DNA of 64,000 nt from Megaleporinus macrocephalus (lineage: Eukaryota > Chordata > Actinopteri > Characiformes > Anostomidae): positions 36,307,120 to 36,371,119 of the forward strand of contig CM038719.1 in the NCBI GenBank assembly GCA_021613375.1. Reading direction: 5' to 3'. Below the pieces are notes generated by a model, which worked only from the letters and a program-made list of their open reading frames with translations, searched no databases and had not been told where the DNA came from. Shown in pieces: positions 47,537 to 58,986 of the stretch (positions within the stretch are counted from its first letter, which is position 1; every line of letters starts with the position of its first letter). A program made the position numbers and the translations under genes.

Positions 47537-47564
47537 TATGCTTCAAAGCTCAAGAGAGAAATAA
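47537..47564 (+). CDS. CC2D1-family terminal exon B (no CaaX)
   Basis: Acceptor TTTTTTGGCCCACAG. From phase 2 it reads S-M-L-Q-S-S-R-E-K then TAA. With exon 16 and the microexon the tail is NSAEHSHLSMLQSSREK, giving a 501-residue isoform without a cysteine near the end. AATAAA lies 129 bp after the stop. Confidence 0.55.
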
Positions 47565-47692
47565 ATGATGGTCTGTTCATGCCGAACTTTGAATAACACT
47601 TTTTGAAACTACACCCAGAAAAGTACCTTTCAGTTTACTTATTTTTGGCAGTAACTGTTTTGATGTAATAGTTCAGAATATTTTAATATAAA

Positions 47693-47698
47693 AATAAA
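47693..47698 (+). terminator. poly(A) signal for terminal exon B
   Basis: AATAAA within a T/A-rich stretch downstream of the second stop codon. Confidence 0.55.
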
Positions 47699-47856
47699 CA
47701 TTTATACCGTATTTAAGTAATAATAATATTAAATTCATGTTGAAATTATTCACACATTGTAATCAGAGAAATGAAATGCTCCACGTTTTGCAATGTGAAA
47801 ACTTTATACAGACATGGTTGTGTATTTGTTCAAGCTGTTAACTTCTCCGCTCGCAG

Positions 47857-48106
47857 GTGGTGAAAGCGTGTGCCAGCGGGGGTTGCCCGTGGATACACTG
47901 GAGTCAAAGACGTGAAACGTCTGCCAGTTGGCCACCGCTGCAAAGCTTCGTGGGACGCCATTGTGCCTTGTGTCTCATGGCATATCAATGCCAAGTGTGG
48001 CGTGTGGAGGACGTCCTTCTGGGCCACGAAGAGTCTGTCAGCAGGCGATGATGATGTAACCATGACAACACCAGATAGCAGAAGTCCAAAAGACAGTGAA
48101 TAGGTG
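47857..48106 (+). other. GC-rich open segment with a good acceptor, unidentified
   Basis: Acceptor-like ACTTCTCCGCTCGCAG precedes GTGGTGAAAGCG. A frame of 64 codons runs from 47857 to TGA at 48051; a second frame is open to TAG near 48101; the minus strand is also open for 128 codons. Base composition is much richer in GC than its neighbours. In phase 0 it could follow exon 15 (42777-42908) as a third 3' end. It could equally be a processed insertion. No family recognised. Confidence 0.3.
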
Positions 48107-49339
48107 AGGAACTGAGATATCATGACATTTAAAGCTGAAATGTGATTTGCTTTATAAAAGCCTTGACACTTACTGCATTCATAAGAACACATACATATTG
48201 CACATTTTCTACACATTGCAAATTTTTTTTTCTTTTAAATTATTAGTGTTTATTCTTTTATATTAATGGTTGCAACTGTAATAACTACAATTCCCCATTG
48301 GAATCAATAATTGATACAGATTCTGATGATGCATAGGAAGTATTAGTATCTAAATGCATGGCCAAGTAAAGACATTGTTCACTATTTTTGTTGATTATTA
48401 TAGACAAGAACTTTAACAAGTTCTCATGAATTTAGAGAAGAACAGAACACCTGTTGACTAAACATAGTTGTAATAGAAGTTAACAGGCGGCTGGTAAATT
48501 GCTTTATTTGACGTTTTAATATGTATTTCTGTATAATACTTTCATAAATTCTGTCAAATTTTCTGTAAACTGTATAATTGGTTCTTTCTAAAAATGTGTC
48601 TAGTTTTCCAGAAGTTAGAATTTGTGGTTAATTCGATACCGGAATAGATTTGCACAGGATCTGCCTCTGGATGAACATGGATACAAGGAAGTCTTGGTGG
48701 TGCAATTCCTAAGATATTTAGTTTTAAACATTTCAAAATAAACTAAAATTATGAATGCCAGTATGTCTATGTTCTGTGTTACAGAGATATCTACCAAAGT
48801 TACAGAGTTGCTAGCCCGCCCTGTCTCGTAATATCGTCCTGCACCTAAAGAGGCGATAATGAGTCACTGTAGCTTTGAGTTGAATCAGTCTAACATGAGA
48901 GGATTAAGAAGTAGAGCTGCTGTCCTGACGTTGTCCTCTAACCTCTTGTAAATCATGTTAAAGGTGCTGCTTCAGGTTAGATCATTTAAAAACAGGTAGA
49001 CAATAAAAAGAGGAGTAAACACAACAATGGCAGAAGCTCTCAACAAGCCACCCGCTGACCCCTGTCTACAAGAATCCACATTCAGCAGCAAACAAAAGAA
49101 GTAATTGAAATAGAAGTTTAATGAGGAGGGACTGTACGTTTTCTGGTGATATGTTGCCCCTAGTAGTTTGAAGAATGAAATTGACAAGTTGCATTATGTT
49201 ACAAGTTGCTCCTTTAAGGAAGCTAATGTGACCCAAAGTACTTTTTATGGTGTTAAGAAAAATCATTGTGCTGTTTATGGAACGATCTTTTGACATTATG
49301 TTACACTGCAGCAGTCGCCTATTACACAGTCGATTAACA
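48107..49339. other. no gene seen
   Basis: AT-rich spacer. 48800-49080 is GC-richer and may be a repeat fragment, but I cannot name it. Confidence 0.4.
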
Positions 49340-49740
49340 TTATTATGACCAGAGTGACCAATAAGGTGTCACAGGTATCTGAAGTCATGCTGACTGCAAT
49401 GCATCCCACAGCTGCTGTAGGGAGCATGGGGGAGGATCCATTGAGCCAACATCACAATCCAAATCCTCAAATGGGTTCAAGTCTGGGGAATTAGGGGTCC
49501 AGGGTAGTATTCTGAAGTCTTGGTCAGCTCTTCCAACCAATGTGAGACATTTCTAGCCGTTGTGACATGTCGCATTGTCTTTCTGAAAGATCCCATCCAC
49601 CCCAGAGAGGACATGCATGGGTTTATGTGATCTACAAGGATGAATTCAGACCCAAATCGGTTGAGAGTGTCTTCCACGTGGATGAGTGGACCCAAAGATT
49701 GCTGTGAAAACATTCCCCAGACCATAACGTTGCCACCTAC
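49340..49740 (-). pseudogene. Tc1/mariner-like transposase remnant, minus strand
   Basis: The minus strand gives VWGMFSQQSLGPL, matching the VWG.FS..G.GPL block of Tc1 transposases, then ARNVSHWLEEL and, in another frame, a degraded PRLEPI..G version of the NPIEHLWD motif. It is related to 23675-24240. Frame breaks and missing catalytic segments show it is dead. Confidence 0.65.
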
Positions 49741-51545
49741 GCGCTTCTGACGTCAAAAGTAAGAAGTGGTCATGATAATATGACTCGATTGTGTATTAAA
49801 TCATTGCTTGGTAGAATAATTAGGATTCTTAGTAATGTATATATTTAGGACTACAGTGACTTTTCTCTTGCATAATTGTGGTCATTCTTACAAGTCCTAG
49901 TTTTAAAAAACAAACATGATGGTTCAAATAAATAAAACAAACTAACAATGATGTATTATTTGCCCTGAGAAGTTATTAGGCCTTCTCTGAAAGTCTAATG
50001 ATTTCTGGGAACTAAAAAGAAAGTAGAGCCCACTAGAGTCTCCTTAACAGTCTTTTTGAGGCTGTTACACAATCAATCATACAGCAGCTAATGTGACACT
50101 AAGAGTCCTCCGCAACCAGACCGTTTATGAAACCCCAACAAACCTGAGTGCACTTGTCTTTACATACTTGGCACTTTCTCAAGCACTCAGCCGTCTCTTT
50201 ATGCCTGTTGTCAGAACTGTGAGCACTTGCAACTGCACTCGCAGCTCCAGCCAAAGCCGTGGAGGAAAATTCTATGCTGCTTTTGACAGTGAGCTGTACA
50301 AGCAGCGTTTTGGATGTTTGGATTGTGGTGTATTGCTGTGAGTTGCCTGAGCGATAGCTTAACAGTCGCGGCAGCACCATTGATCCAGTGCCATTCACTC
50401 TGTTCTGCTGCTATTTATGGCTGCACTTCATGGGATTTGATTTAAGACTTCTTTTGTGCCTTTGTGTGTCCTGTATTGTACAAGTTTTCTTTTTAGCGGC
50501 TTATTGAACAGACATTTTCCATTTAACAACTATGTACTCAAACTAGAGATAGCAACAAAACATTGTCGTGCTCAAACATAAAACTCACATAGAACATTTA
50601 CAGGGGCATGTAATAAACTTTATTATATAAAATGTAATTTATATAAATGTAAAACAAGTTTCGTAATGAAAAAATAATGAGACATAAAAAAAGGTGAAGA
50701 TATTATTCTTAAATAATAGTCTTATTTTTAATCAAACAAGACTTCAAGTTGAGACTCCCAGGAAAAACTTCAGTGTATTCTGTAAGTACAGTGAGACAGT
50801 TTTATTGGTATGGCTGTTAAAGTGCAAGGGCTGGGTTTACAAAGGCTTTCATAAGAAAAAAGGTTCTTCAGACAAACATTTATGAGAATGTTCTTAAACA
50901 CAATTCTTGAAAAAAAAACTTAAAAAGTGGGTAATATTCTTCTAAGAGAGAGAATTATTTTCTTAAGATTTTCGAGTCTGTACTATCATTGCATTTCACA
51001 GGTTACTATGTGCACCACTGCCTAAAAGCTCATTGTTTAAAAGCTTTTATCATGTATATTTTCACCAGTAAGAACACCAAATATGATTAGAACAGATGTA
51101 AATAATCATACATACAATACAAAGTAACATAAATAACATATCTTGAGCTCAAGTTTGAAGAACAAAGTGTAGTTCCAGATTTCTCCTGGACGCCCCAGAC
51201 ATTGTATGAATGTATTCAGTTCCTTCAGCAGCAATCTTGATTTAGCTTAATGAAGTACTGAGCAGTCAAAGCAGGTATTAGATGAGAACTGATAATAATA
51301 CTGGGTTGTTTATAGAAGGAGAAGCTTGGAAAGGGTTAAATAAACACACTGATGATGTAAAAGCACTACTTACTGTATTAATACTGTTTAATATTTAAGA
51401 AATAAAGTGTTTTTGCCTGTTTTTTTTTGTCGCTCATTAGTTTCTTGAGTGTCTGTATTTTTCCCAGACATATATGATCAGGTAGAATGAGCGAATTTTC
51501 TCTTCTCAACAATGCCAATAAAACTTCCATGTAAAACAAATTGAC
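49741..51545. other. no gene seen; unique block 50085-50420
   Basis: 50085-50420 is GC-richer and open on both strands (about 83 and 99 codons) but has no recognised domain or splice context. 51000-51075 is similar to 63930-64000 (GATTGTTTAAAA...TTTTCACCAGTAAGAACACC-like), a further small interspersed family. Confidence 0.4.
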
Positions 51546-51860
51546 AAGAGTGTTCGGTATTTTTAATGTAGCCCTTTTTTTATTAAAGTTAGTAAAAATA
51601 TTTATTAGAAGTTAGAGTATAAATTAGAGTATAAATAATTAATTCAGTTCAGTATTTAAACAGTACATATACTGAAATATACTGAAATATACTGAACGGT
51701 ATGTGTTTCAGTAGCTGAGGGTATAAGATGCTGATACTAGACTACTTCAGTAAACAGGATACACCACTGAATCAGAACACATGTTAGAAATGATGACAGT
51801 CCGGACCAGCCTAAGGAACTCTCCTCTAACTGAACCTTACAGAACTCTAATTAATTAACC
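51546..51860 (+). repeat. interspersed family R3, copy 2
   Basis: Matches 46120-46400 over TTTTTAATGTAGCCCTT, AATTCAGTTCAGTATTTAAA, GCTGAGGGTATAAGATGCTG and AGAAATGATGACAGTCCGGA. Confidence 0.8.
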
Positions 51861-52659
51861 CTGATATATAGTATTATATAGTGTATATATATATGTCATA
51901 TAAAGTTTTTCTGTTTTTTACTGAGGCTAAAAAATGAATAACTTGTAGGTAATGGCATTTTTACAAAATAAGTAATGTCTGCATTATAAACAACAGTTTC
52001 TCATTTTTGGACGCGGCATGTTCTTTTTTTTGCTCACTGTATAACACCATAGATTTGTCATAGATTTAATAGTATTCTAAAATGTGGAAAATAGCAATAA
52101 TAATTAAACCCTTCTATGTTTGTGTGTCTATATTATCCACCTGCCCTGTATATTTCAGTTTTTGTGTTTGTAAATTGTACTGCCACCATAGTAATGTGTA
52201 ATAGCTGATGTACTACTTGGATGAGTGCGGTGTCATAAGAAAATCCCCTCCTGGCGCCCTACACTAATCTTTCCCTATCCTCCAACTGCTGATACATTAG
52301 TTTCCAGTCACCTTTGCTTTGTCATCACAGCACACTCACATCTACGTCACATCAGGTCCATGTGCACTATAATAAAACTGACCGATGTGCCCAAAGCAAA
52401 GTGGATAATAAATTATACTTTAACATAAAAATCAAGCTTACAATGTGATGGATTGGATATGTTAGCCTTGTAGCAGAGCTAAAGAAGCAAAACACCAGAC
52501 CCTAAACGTGTCTTGACGGGTTGACTTATTTGGGGGGCATTTTTAGAAACCCCTCAACCTCTGTTGTAGGATACTTTATGCTTGCCAGTGCTGTGTTGAG
52601 AATATTTAACCGTTTAGATTATACCTGGACAGCCGCAGTCCTGGGGTCAAACATTTTTC
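51861..52659. other. no gene seen
   Basis: AT-rich, with a short (TA)n near 51880. 52225-52400 is a GC-richer unique block with no convincing exon. Confidence 0.4.
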
Positions 52660-53490
52660 AATCAGTGCAAGTTGAAGTGAGGTGTTTCTAATAAAGTGCC
52701 CAGTCATTGCAAGTAGACATGAGGTGTTTCTATTGAAGTGGCCAGTCAGTGGAAGTAGATGTGAGATGTTTCTAATAAAGTGGCCATTAAGTGGAAGTAG
52801 GAGGTGTTTCTAATAAAGTGGCCAGTGAGTGGACGTAGAAGGAATGTGTTTCTATTAACGTGGCCAGTCAGTGGAAGTAGGAGGTGTTTCTATTAAAGTG
52901 GCCTGTGAGTGGAAGTGAGGTGTTTCTATTAAAGTGGCCAGTGAGTGGAAGTAGAAGGATCACGTTTCTATTAAAGTGGCCATTCAGTGAAAGTAGGAGG
53001 TGTTTCTAATAAAGTGGCCTTTGAGTAAAAGTAGAAGGTGTTTCTATTAAAGTGGCTCTCAGTGGAAGTAGAAAGAAGGCGTTTCTAATAAAGTGGCCAG
53101 TGAGTGGAAGTAGAAAGAAGGCGTTTCTAATAAAGTGGCCAATGAGTAGAAGTGAGGTGTTTCTAGTAAAGTGGCCAGTGAGTGGAAGTAGAAGGGACAT
53201 GTTTCTATTAAAGTGTCCATTCAGTGAAAGTAGGAGGTGTTTCTAATAAAGTGGCCAGTGAGTAAAAGTAGAAGGTGTTTCTATTAAAGTGGCCATTCAG
53301 TGAAAGTAGGAGGTGTTTCTAATAAAGTGGCCAGTAAGTAAAAGTAGAAGGTGTTTCTATTAAAGTGGCCAGTCTGTGGAAGTAGAAAGAAGGTGTTTCT
53401 AATAAAGTGGTCAGTGAGTAGAAGTGAGGTGTTTCTAGTAAAGTGGCCAGTGAGTGGAAGTAGGATGTGTTTCTAATAAAGTGGCATAAA
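52660..53490. repeat. minisatellite, ~33-43-bp unit
   Basis: About 22 units with core TTTCTAATAAAGTGGCCAGT followed by GAGTGGAAGTAG and a variable AAGGT/AAAGAAGGC joint. The core is nearly the reverse complement of the terminal sequence of the repeat at 27084 (ACTCACTGAACACTTTATTA). Confidence 0.95.
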
Positions 53491-53514
53491 GAGCATAAGC
53501 TGGTTAATAAAGCG

Positions 53515-53523
53515 AAATAATAA

Positions 53524-53554
<31 letters not shown>

Positions 53555-53562
53555 AATACGTC
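53515..53562. repeat. (AAT)n microsatellite
   Basis: ATA/AAT trinucleotide run with one AAAAT interruption. Confidence 0.9.
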
Positions 53563-53635
53563 TAAATAAAAAAGTGTATATTAATTCCTCGATGTTCATG
53601 TTCATGTCTTTACACTTATGTGAGTTCAGACACAC

Positions 53636-53670
53636 CGCACACACACACACACACACACACACGCGCGCGC
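53636..53670. repeat. (CA)n(CG)n microsatellite
   Basis: CA run passing into CGCGCG at the left margin of the slc25a23 CpG island. Confidence 0.9.
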
Positions 53671-54258
53671 ACAGACGGAGCCGGAAATTTAGCCGGTATG
53701 CGCTTTAGCCGGTATGCGGTACGTCGCGCTCGCGCTTACTATTCCGCTGCGCCCTCGCGCACGTGAGAAGAGAGAGTAGGATCACTGACCGGAATGAAAC
53801 GTGCGGAATTACGGCGAGAGAAAGGAGAGGAGCGCGTGTAACAGATCCGGGGATTAATACTGCAGCCTCGACTAGGTGCACATTCACTCACGCGCCCCCG
53901 CGCGCGCACACGGTAATGCTCTCTCAGTACTAATGCAGCGCGGGATTAAAGCGGCGCTAATCGGAGCGGAGTGGAGGAGCCGAGCCGCTAGTGTTGCTGC
54001 TCGGGCTACTGGCTTTATTTTCCTTTAGGCATTTCAGCCTCAGGTGAACTGCTGGATTTCTTTACAACCTCCTGAAGTTCTCCCGGCGGACTGTGGAGGA
54101 GGATTAGTGAGGGAGGAGGGAGGAGCAGGAGGGGGGAGGCATCGAGCGCCGCTCCTCAGTTCTACTCCACACTGCGTTAGCTGCGGTTAATAAGCTCAGA
54201 TCAAGCCCGTTTTCCAGCGTGCTGTGCTCGACTTTGAGGCGCAGGGGGAGGGTCCCCG
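53660..54258 (+). promoter_or_regulatory. CpG-island promoter and 5' UTR of slc25a23
   Basis: About 600 bp very rich in CpG, in contrast to AT-rich flanks. It contains ETS-like CCGGAAAT near 53681, the E-box CACGTG at 53760-53765, and two copies of TTAGCCGGTATGCG (53688-53717). No TATA box near a defined start. It continues into the first coding exon. Confidence 0.75.
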
Positions 54259-54450
54259 ATGGGCGAGGCCAGTGCCCGGCTCCCCTGTGGCTGTATACGG
54301 GCTCGCTGTGAGGAAAGCGGGGCTGAGAGAGAGAAGCGCTGGGCGCAGCTCTTCCAGCAGCTGGACCTCAATAAAGATGGCAGGATCGATGTGCACGAGC
54401 TTCGCTCCGGACTCGCCGCGTGGGGGGTCGCGCGCACTGACGTCGATGAG
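54259..54450 (+). CDS. SLC25A23 (SCaMC-3) first coding exon, partial gene
   Basis: ATG at 54259 opens 64 codons ending at a consensus donor GTAAGTAAG, phase 0. Residues 23-56 read EREKRWAQLFQQLDLNKDG and onward, with a canonical EF-hand loop DLNKDGRIDVHE at 36-47, followed by LRSGLAAWG. This is the first of four EF-hands in the N-terminal calmodulin-like domain of short Ca2+-binding mitochondrial carriers; the RW..LF..LD.NKDGR.DVHELR.GLA form is that of SLC25A23. The protein exchanges ATP-Mg for phosphate across the inner mitochondrial membrane under cytosolic Ca2+ control. Exon 2 (second EF-hand) and the six-helix carrier domain are not in the window as far as I can see. The N-terminal Cys10-Gly-Cys12 and Cys17 are unassigned. 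Confidence 0.85.
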
Positions 54451-55020
54451 GTAAGTAAGACGTGTCTGCGGGTTTAGGCTGATGTGTGAAAGTAGTAGTG
54501 ACTGTATTCTGGGGTGTAAACTTAAAGACTTCATCCTACCAGGCTACAGGACTGCATCACTGTCACTACATCACTATGGTGTTCACACTAGGACACACTG
54601 CTTCAAGACTTCTGACACAAGTTTGAACCTTTCTGTGCTGGTCTTAGTTGGCTTGTGCTGGTTTGATTGGTCACCCAACATGGTCATAGCAGATTTGTAC
54701 CAGCACCCAAAACAAAAAAATAAACTGGCTTTACTGGTGAATAGCCATCCTGGCCCATGCTTGTTTTTTGAGTAGATGCTTGTAGAGTGTTGGGTATATG
54801 TAGAGTATGAAGAGTTTTCTAGAGGAGCATGCGTATACACCAGCAATACCAGTATGTGTTGTGTTTTGAATGCTGCTATGCTGGTCAGCAGTGATGGAGG
54901 TTAATATACTGGTCACCACCAAACTCATGGTTAGGGTTTTAACCATGCTGGTATACCAGCTACACCAGCACTGAACCATTTTAAACCAGTATAGACCATC
55001 CTAAACCAGCATGTTTTATT
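54451..55020. repeat. ACCAGCA-rich interspersed repeat in intron 1
   Basis: 54640-55015 is full of CCAGCA/TGCTGG motifs in both orientations (GCTGGTATACCAGCTACACC, TAAACCAGCATG), giving inverted-repeat character like a fish MITE whose ends are obscured. Confidence 0.55.
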
Positions 55021-55029
55021 AGCAGAACA

Positions 55030-55830
55030 TGAATGTTCCTCAAATCCAGTCTTTAAAATTTGGCTACACCAGATGTACAGTAGTTAAGAGTCAAGTTGAG
55101 TCTTCAACAGTGTTTCACAAATCCAGGCTTCAACTTTAGGCAGACTAGTTTTCAAGATTTGTATGTTGAGATTTAAGAATTAGGCTACACCAGAAATGCA
55201 GTTTTCCAGATTTGTACCACATGTAGAGACTATGTTTTAAGATAAGGCCACACCAAAAGTCCAGGTTTTCTTAGATTTGTACCACATTTTGAGTCTTCAA
55301 TGTTCTACTAATCCAGTCTTCAGGATTTTGCTACATAAGTTTCGTCATTTTAAGGTTTCTGTTGAGTCATTGCAACTACCACACATTTTCAGTCTTTAAG
55401 ATTTGGCTGACATCAAGTCTAGTTTTTGAAATTTGTCTTGTGTCTTGTTTTCAGAATTAGGCTGCACCAGAAATCTAGTTTTACCAATTTGTACCACATA
55501 TCGAGACTTTATGATTGTTTCATAAGTATATTCTTTAAGATTAGGTTAAGATTTATACCACAGATAACACAAAGTAATTGGGATTATACTTCACATATAA
55601 TAGTCCCAGTATTTAGTATTATATACTTTCAGTATCAGTCACATATTTAAGGGTATACCACAAATTCTTCAGTATTATATCGCAGGTCCTCAAGAATATA
55701 CCACAAGTAGCTAAAAGTCTTTATGACATATGGCACAAGTCAGGTCTTAAAGGTTGTCTCATGAGTCCAGAAATCAAGATTTATGCCACAAGTCCACTCA
55801 TCTTGAGTCAGTCCTAGTACACAGTGCAGT
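55030..55830. repeat. degenerate ~70-75-bp tandem repeat
   Basis: Recurring blocks AGTCTTCAAGATTTGGCT, ACACCAGAAATCCAGTTTT-like and GATTTGTACCACATGTAGAG, each spaced roughly 70-75 bp with heavy divergence. Confidence 0.7.
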
Positions 55831-58469
55831 AACCTGACTGACTGAAGCTCAAAAAGAAGCTTAATCGAAGTGATTCTTGCAGCAACTCCCACTCAGCTCA
55901 GGAAAAGTTTGTTTTTCTTGCATGTGTGTGTGAGGGATGCATATGTGGGTGTGAAGGTCAACCAACAGAAGTTTATCCATGTGTGTGGGCACAGTGAGAA
56001 CATCTATCAGCACAGTGTAAATATGAATTCATTACTGTCCTAATAGCTGCGTTCTTCATCACTCAAGGTCCACAAGTCAAGACCTCAAGACGTACCATGA
56101 GTTCATTCTCTAGAGTTATAATGCAAGTGTTCAGTTACAAGAAGTCCGTTCTCCAGATTTGTACAAATCAAGTCTTATAAAAAATAAATCAGAAAAGATC
56201 CTGCAGCACAGTATGAATCCATTACTCCTCTGAGAGCTGCGGCCTCCATTATTATGAAAGCAAAAAACTGGGCCAGGTCCCAGTTACGCTTAGTGCCGAC
56301 AAGTGATCCCCCGTGTCATTTATTTACGTGGCGTAATGTAGGCTAGCTGCGGCCTCGAGGTGACCTCCTGAGGCTATTTTTGATAATGATGTCACATGTT
56401 AAAGGAAGCACTTGTCACTATAGTGAAGAAAGTTAAACGTTGTTTATAAAGGTGCCAGCACCATTAAAATTAAGTTGCTTGAAGTCTTTCTGGACGGCCT
56501 TAGTGGAGGACACTGACCTGGATGAATTATTCAGATGTGTCCTGTCTAATGTTTTGGAGACTGAAACTGTTGAGGCTTTGGGTTCGATCTTGCTTTGCAT
56601 TTTCACTGACTGTCACATGCCCTGAAAACTTTCCTGAATGTTTTATCTTAGTCATGCGATACAATTAGAAGAATTTCCTAAGCAACAGCTATGAAGAGGG
56701 TATGTACATCCTGACACTATTTCTACTATCCACTCATTCTTTCTTTATTGTCTTATTTTTCAACACTGAGGTCTCATAGGAATCTGTTAAAGATGCAGTC
56801 TAAGATTCTATACGCAGTATGTGCCCCCCAATTTCATGGATGTGCGTTCCCAGCGTGAACAGTACTGAACTAGCTAATTTGGTTTTCCTGGATTTTCATG
56901 CCCATAATATTGTTTATCCATTATACGGACAAATACCCTAATATCATTAGTGCAAACAAAGACCTAGCTAGTAATGTAATTAACGTTAGCCAGGTTGTGT
57001 CTTAGCAAACTGTCGCTACAATTGCTGCTGTGATGCTAACCACTTGCTATCACAAACATTAATAAATGGGAAAAAATATAATAGAGTTAGTTGTTTGGTG
57101 AAATAGCAAAAATTAGATACTGTTACCTCCTTGTATTGGCTTTTTTATCAATGGTTTCACCTTAAATGGTGCATCAGTTACATTCCAGTGAGGAGGGAGG
57201 AGTCTGCCTGTCTACCTTCTTATTCAAACTTGAACTGGCTTCCTGATTGGAAGAACAAAGATTGAGAACTGAGTTTTTAGACCAGACAAGGGCATTTCAA
57301 CAGTTAAGAGACGTCCAACAGTGGAGGCATAAGTTGGCTTTCTGTTCGTATTTTCCCACGAACAGGAACTCAAATCTTGGAGTTCTCTTGGAGTTCTCTA
57401 TTTCATCGAAACACCTCACCATCAACTCTCTGAGGCCTCTCAACTGTTGAAACATCCTTACCTAGTCTAAGAACTTCTTTTTCAATCTTTCTTCTTCAGA
57501 TCTTCTTCCCTGCATTGGCTGTTTCTCAATTATCTCTCCTTCTTGACAATGTGTGGAGGTCAACATATAACCCCTCCCCTTCTCCCTGTCCTGTGTGACA
57601 GCACAGATGCCCCTGATTGGCTAGTAGAGTGTTGTGTACGAACCAGCATGCGTCCAGGATGTAAGGAGTTATTTGCTGAATTTACCATAAAATGTACTGT
57701 GTTCATATTGTATACTGTGTTGAAGTTATTAACCCCTTAAACCACAGATTTATTATTGAGTTATTGAATTATAAGGCTTACTTTTAAGTCAGTATTAGGG
57801 CTTAAGCTAGGAATTGCTTTTAGCAGTATCTCAGACGTGATAGCTATATGCTACACTACACGTCCAGACGTTTCTAGACAGTTGCTTATCAAAAGAGGTT
57901 ATTTGGGACTTTGCTGCAGAAACAGTCTCTACTCTTCTGGAAGGACTTTACACTAGATGTTGGAACATTGCATTTAGCCAACTGAGGTCAGTTTCTGTTT
58001 GTTAGATAGTCAGTTCAGCCTCACTCCAACAAATGTAATGGATAGCACACCATCATTCGAGAGAACACAGTTTCACTGCTCCACAGCACAATGCTGGAAG
58101 GCTTTATAGCTTCTGCTTTAAGACCAGGCCTTATCTTGCCAAGGTACTCAGAGATGGGTGTAGTACTCACGTTAAACAGGGAAGTAATGCAAAGTTAAAA
58201 ACCACGTCTATAAATAAAGCCAGCTAAGAGTTTCAGGTGTGGTCTTCAAAACTAAAGTTAGTTCACAACCCCATAAAATGTTTTTGTCAGTTCTCCATTC
58301 TTTACACTCCTCTTTTAAAGATTGCAGATATAAAGTCTAATTCAAATAGTTTGCTCATTTAAATATGACAGGCATGTGACCGGCGGTCAAGATATCAGCC
58401 CATAAGGAAGTTTATGGCTGGACAAAAAATTAATTCTTAGAAGTCAGAGTTATTATTCTAGTATACATA
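55831..58469. other. intron 1 of slc25a23; unique block 56215-56425
   Basis: No exon found. 56215-56425 is GC-richer and repeat-free (GCTGCGGCCTC twice, TGATAATGATGTCACATGTT) and looks like a conserved non-coding element. 56440-56625 and 57247-57740 have open frames without support. Confidence 0.45.
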
Positions 58470-58986
58470 CACTACCGCTCAAAAGTTTGGGATCACAGTG
58501 AAATGTTCTTGTTTTCAATGGAGTATCTTCTTCCTTAACACAACAATGGACTGACGGGTCTCTAAAGAAAGTTGTTTCTTTCTGGTCATTGTGAGTCGGT
58601 CAGCAAGCCATCAACTGCTGATCTTCAGATACTAAACTAACCTAGAATGTTGTTCTCCCTTTTATACTCACTTATTAGTAGAATGTTTTTCAGCTGTGCA
58701 TCACAATTGAGCGAGAGTGTCCTAACAACCAATTAGGCCTACAATAACATCCTTGGATTGGCGGCCGTACCAGGAGATTTAGACAGAGGACTGAGAATTG
58801 CTGATAATAGGACTATATGCAAAATAAGCCTCTATACAAAAATAGACTTTAATACAAACATTTTTTATTCTTTAAACATCATCTGATACACTTAAATTAT
58901 TTGTGAAATGGACAATATTTTTTGTAAATTGCATGAATTGCATGAAGTTAAATTCTAAAGGGTTCCTAAACTTTTGAGCGGCAGTG
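58470..58986. mobile_element. Tc1/mariner-type MITE, 517 bp
   Basis: Inverted ends CACTACCGCTCAAAAGTTTG and CACTGCCGCTCAAAAGTTTA (right end, reverse complement), flanked by the TA dinucleotide target duplication on both sides. There is no transposase frame. Confidence 0.88.

Noticed and set aside
50093..50398. Overlapping frames of 83 and 99 codons
   Set aside because: Neither strand shows a domain or exon boundaries. Kept only as a unique block.
53052..53246. 64-codon frame with repeating GSRKKAFLIKWP motif
   Set aside because: It is the translation of the 33-43-bp minisatellite, with overlapping open frames on both strands.
56440..56625. 61-codon frame considered as slc25a23 exon 2
   Set aside because: The expected second EF-hand (Asp-rich loop with D-x-D-G and EEF) is absent and there is no proper acceptor in frame.
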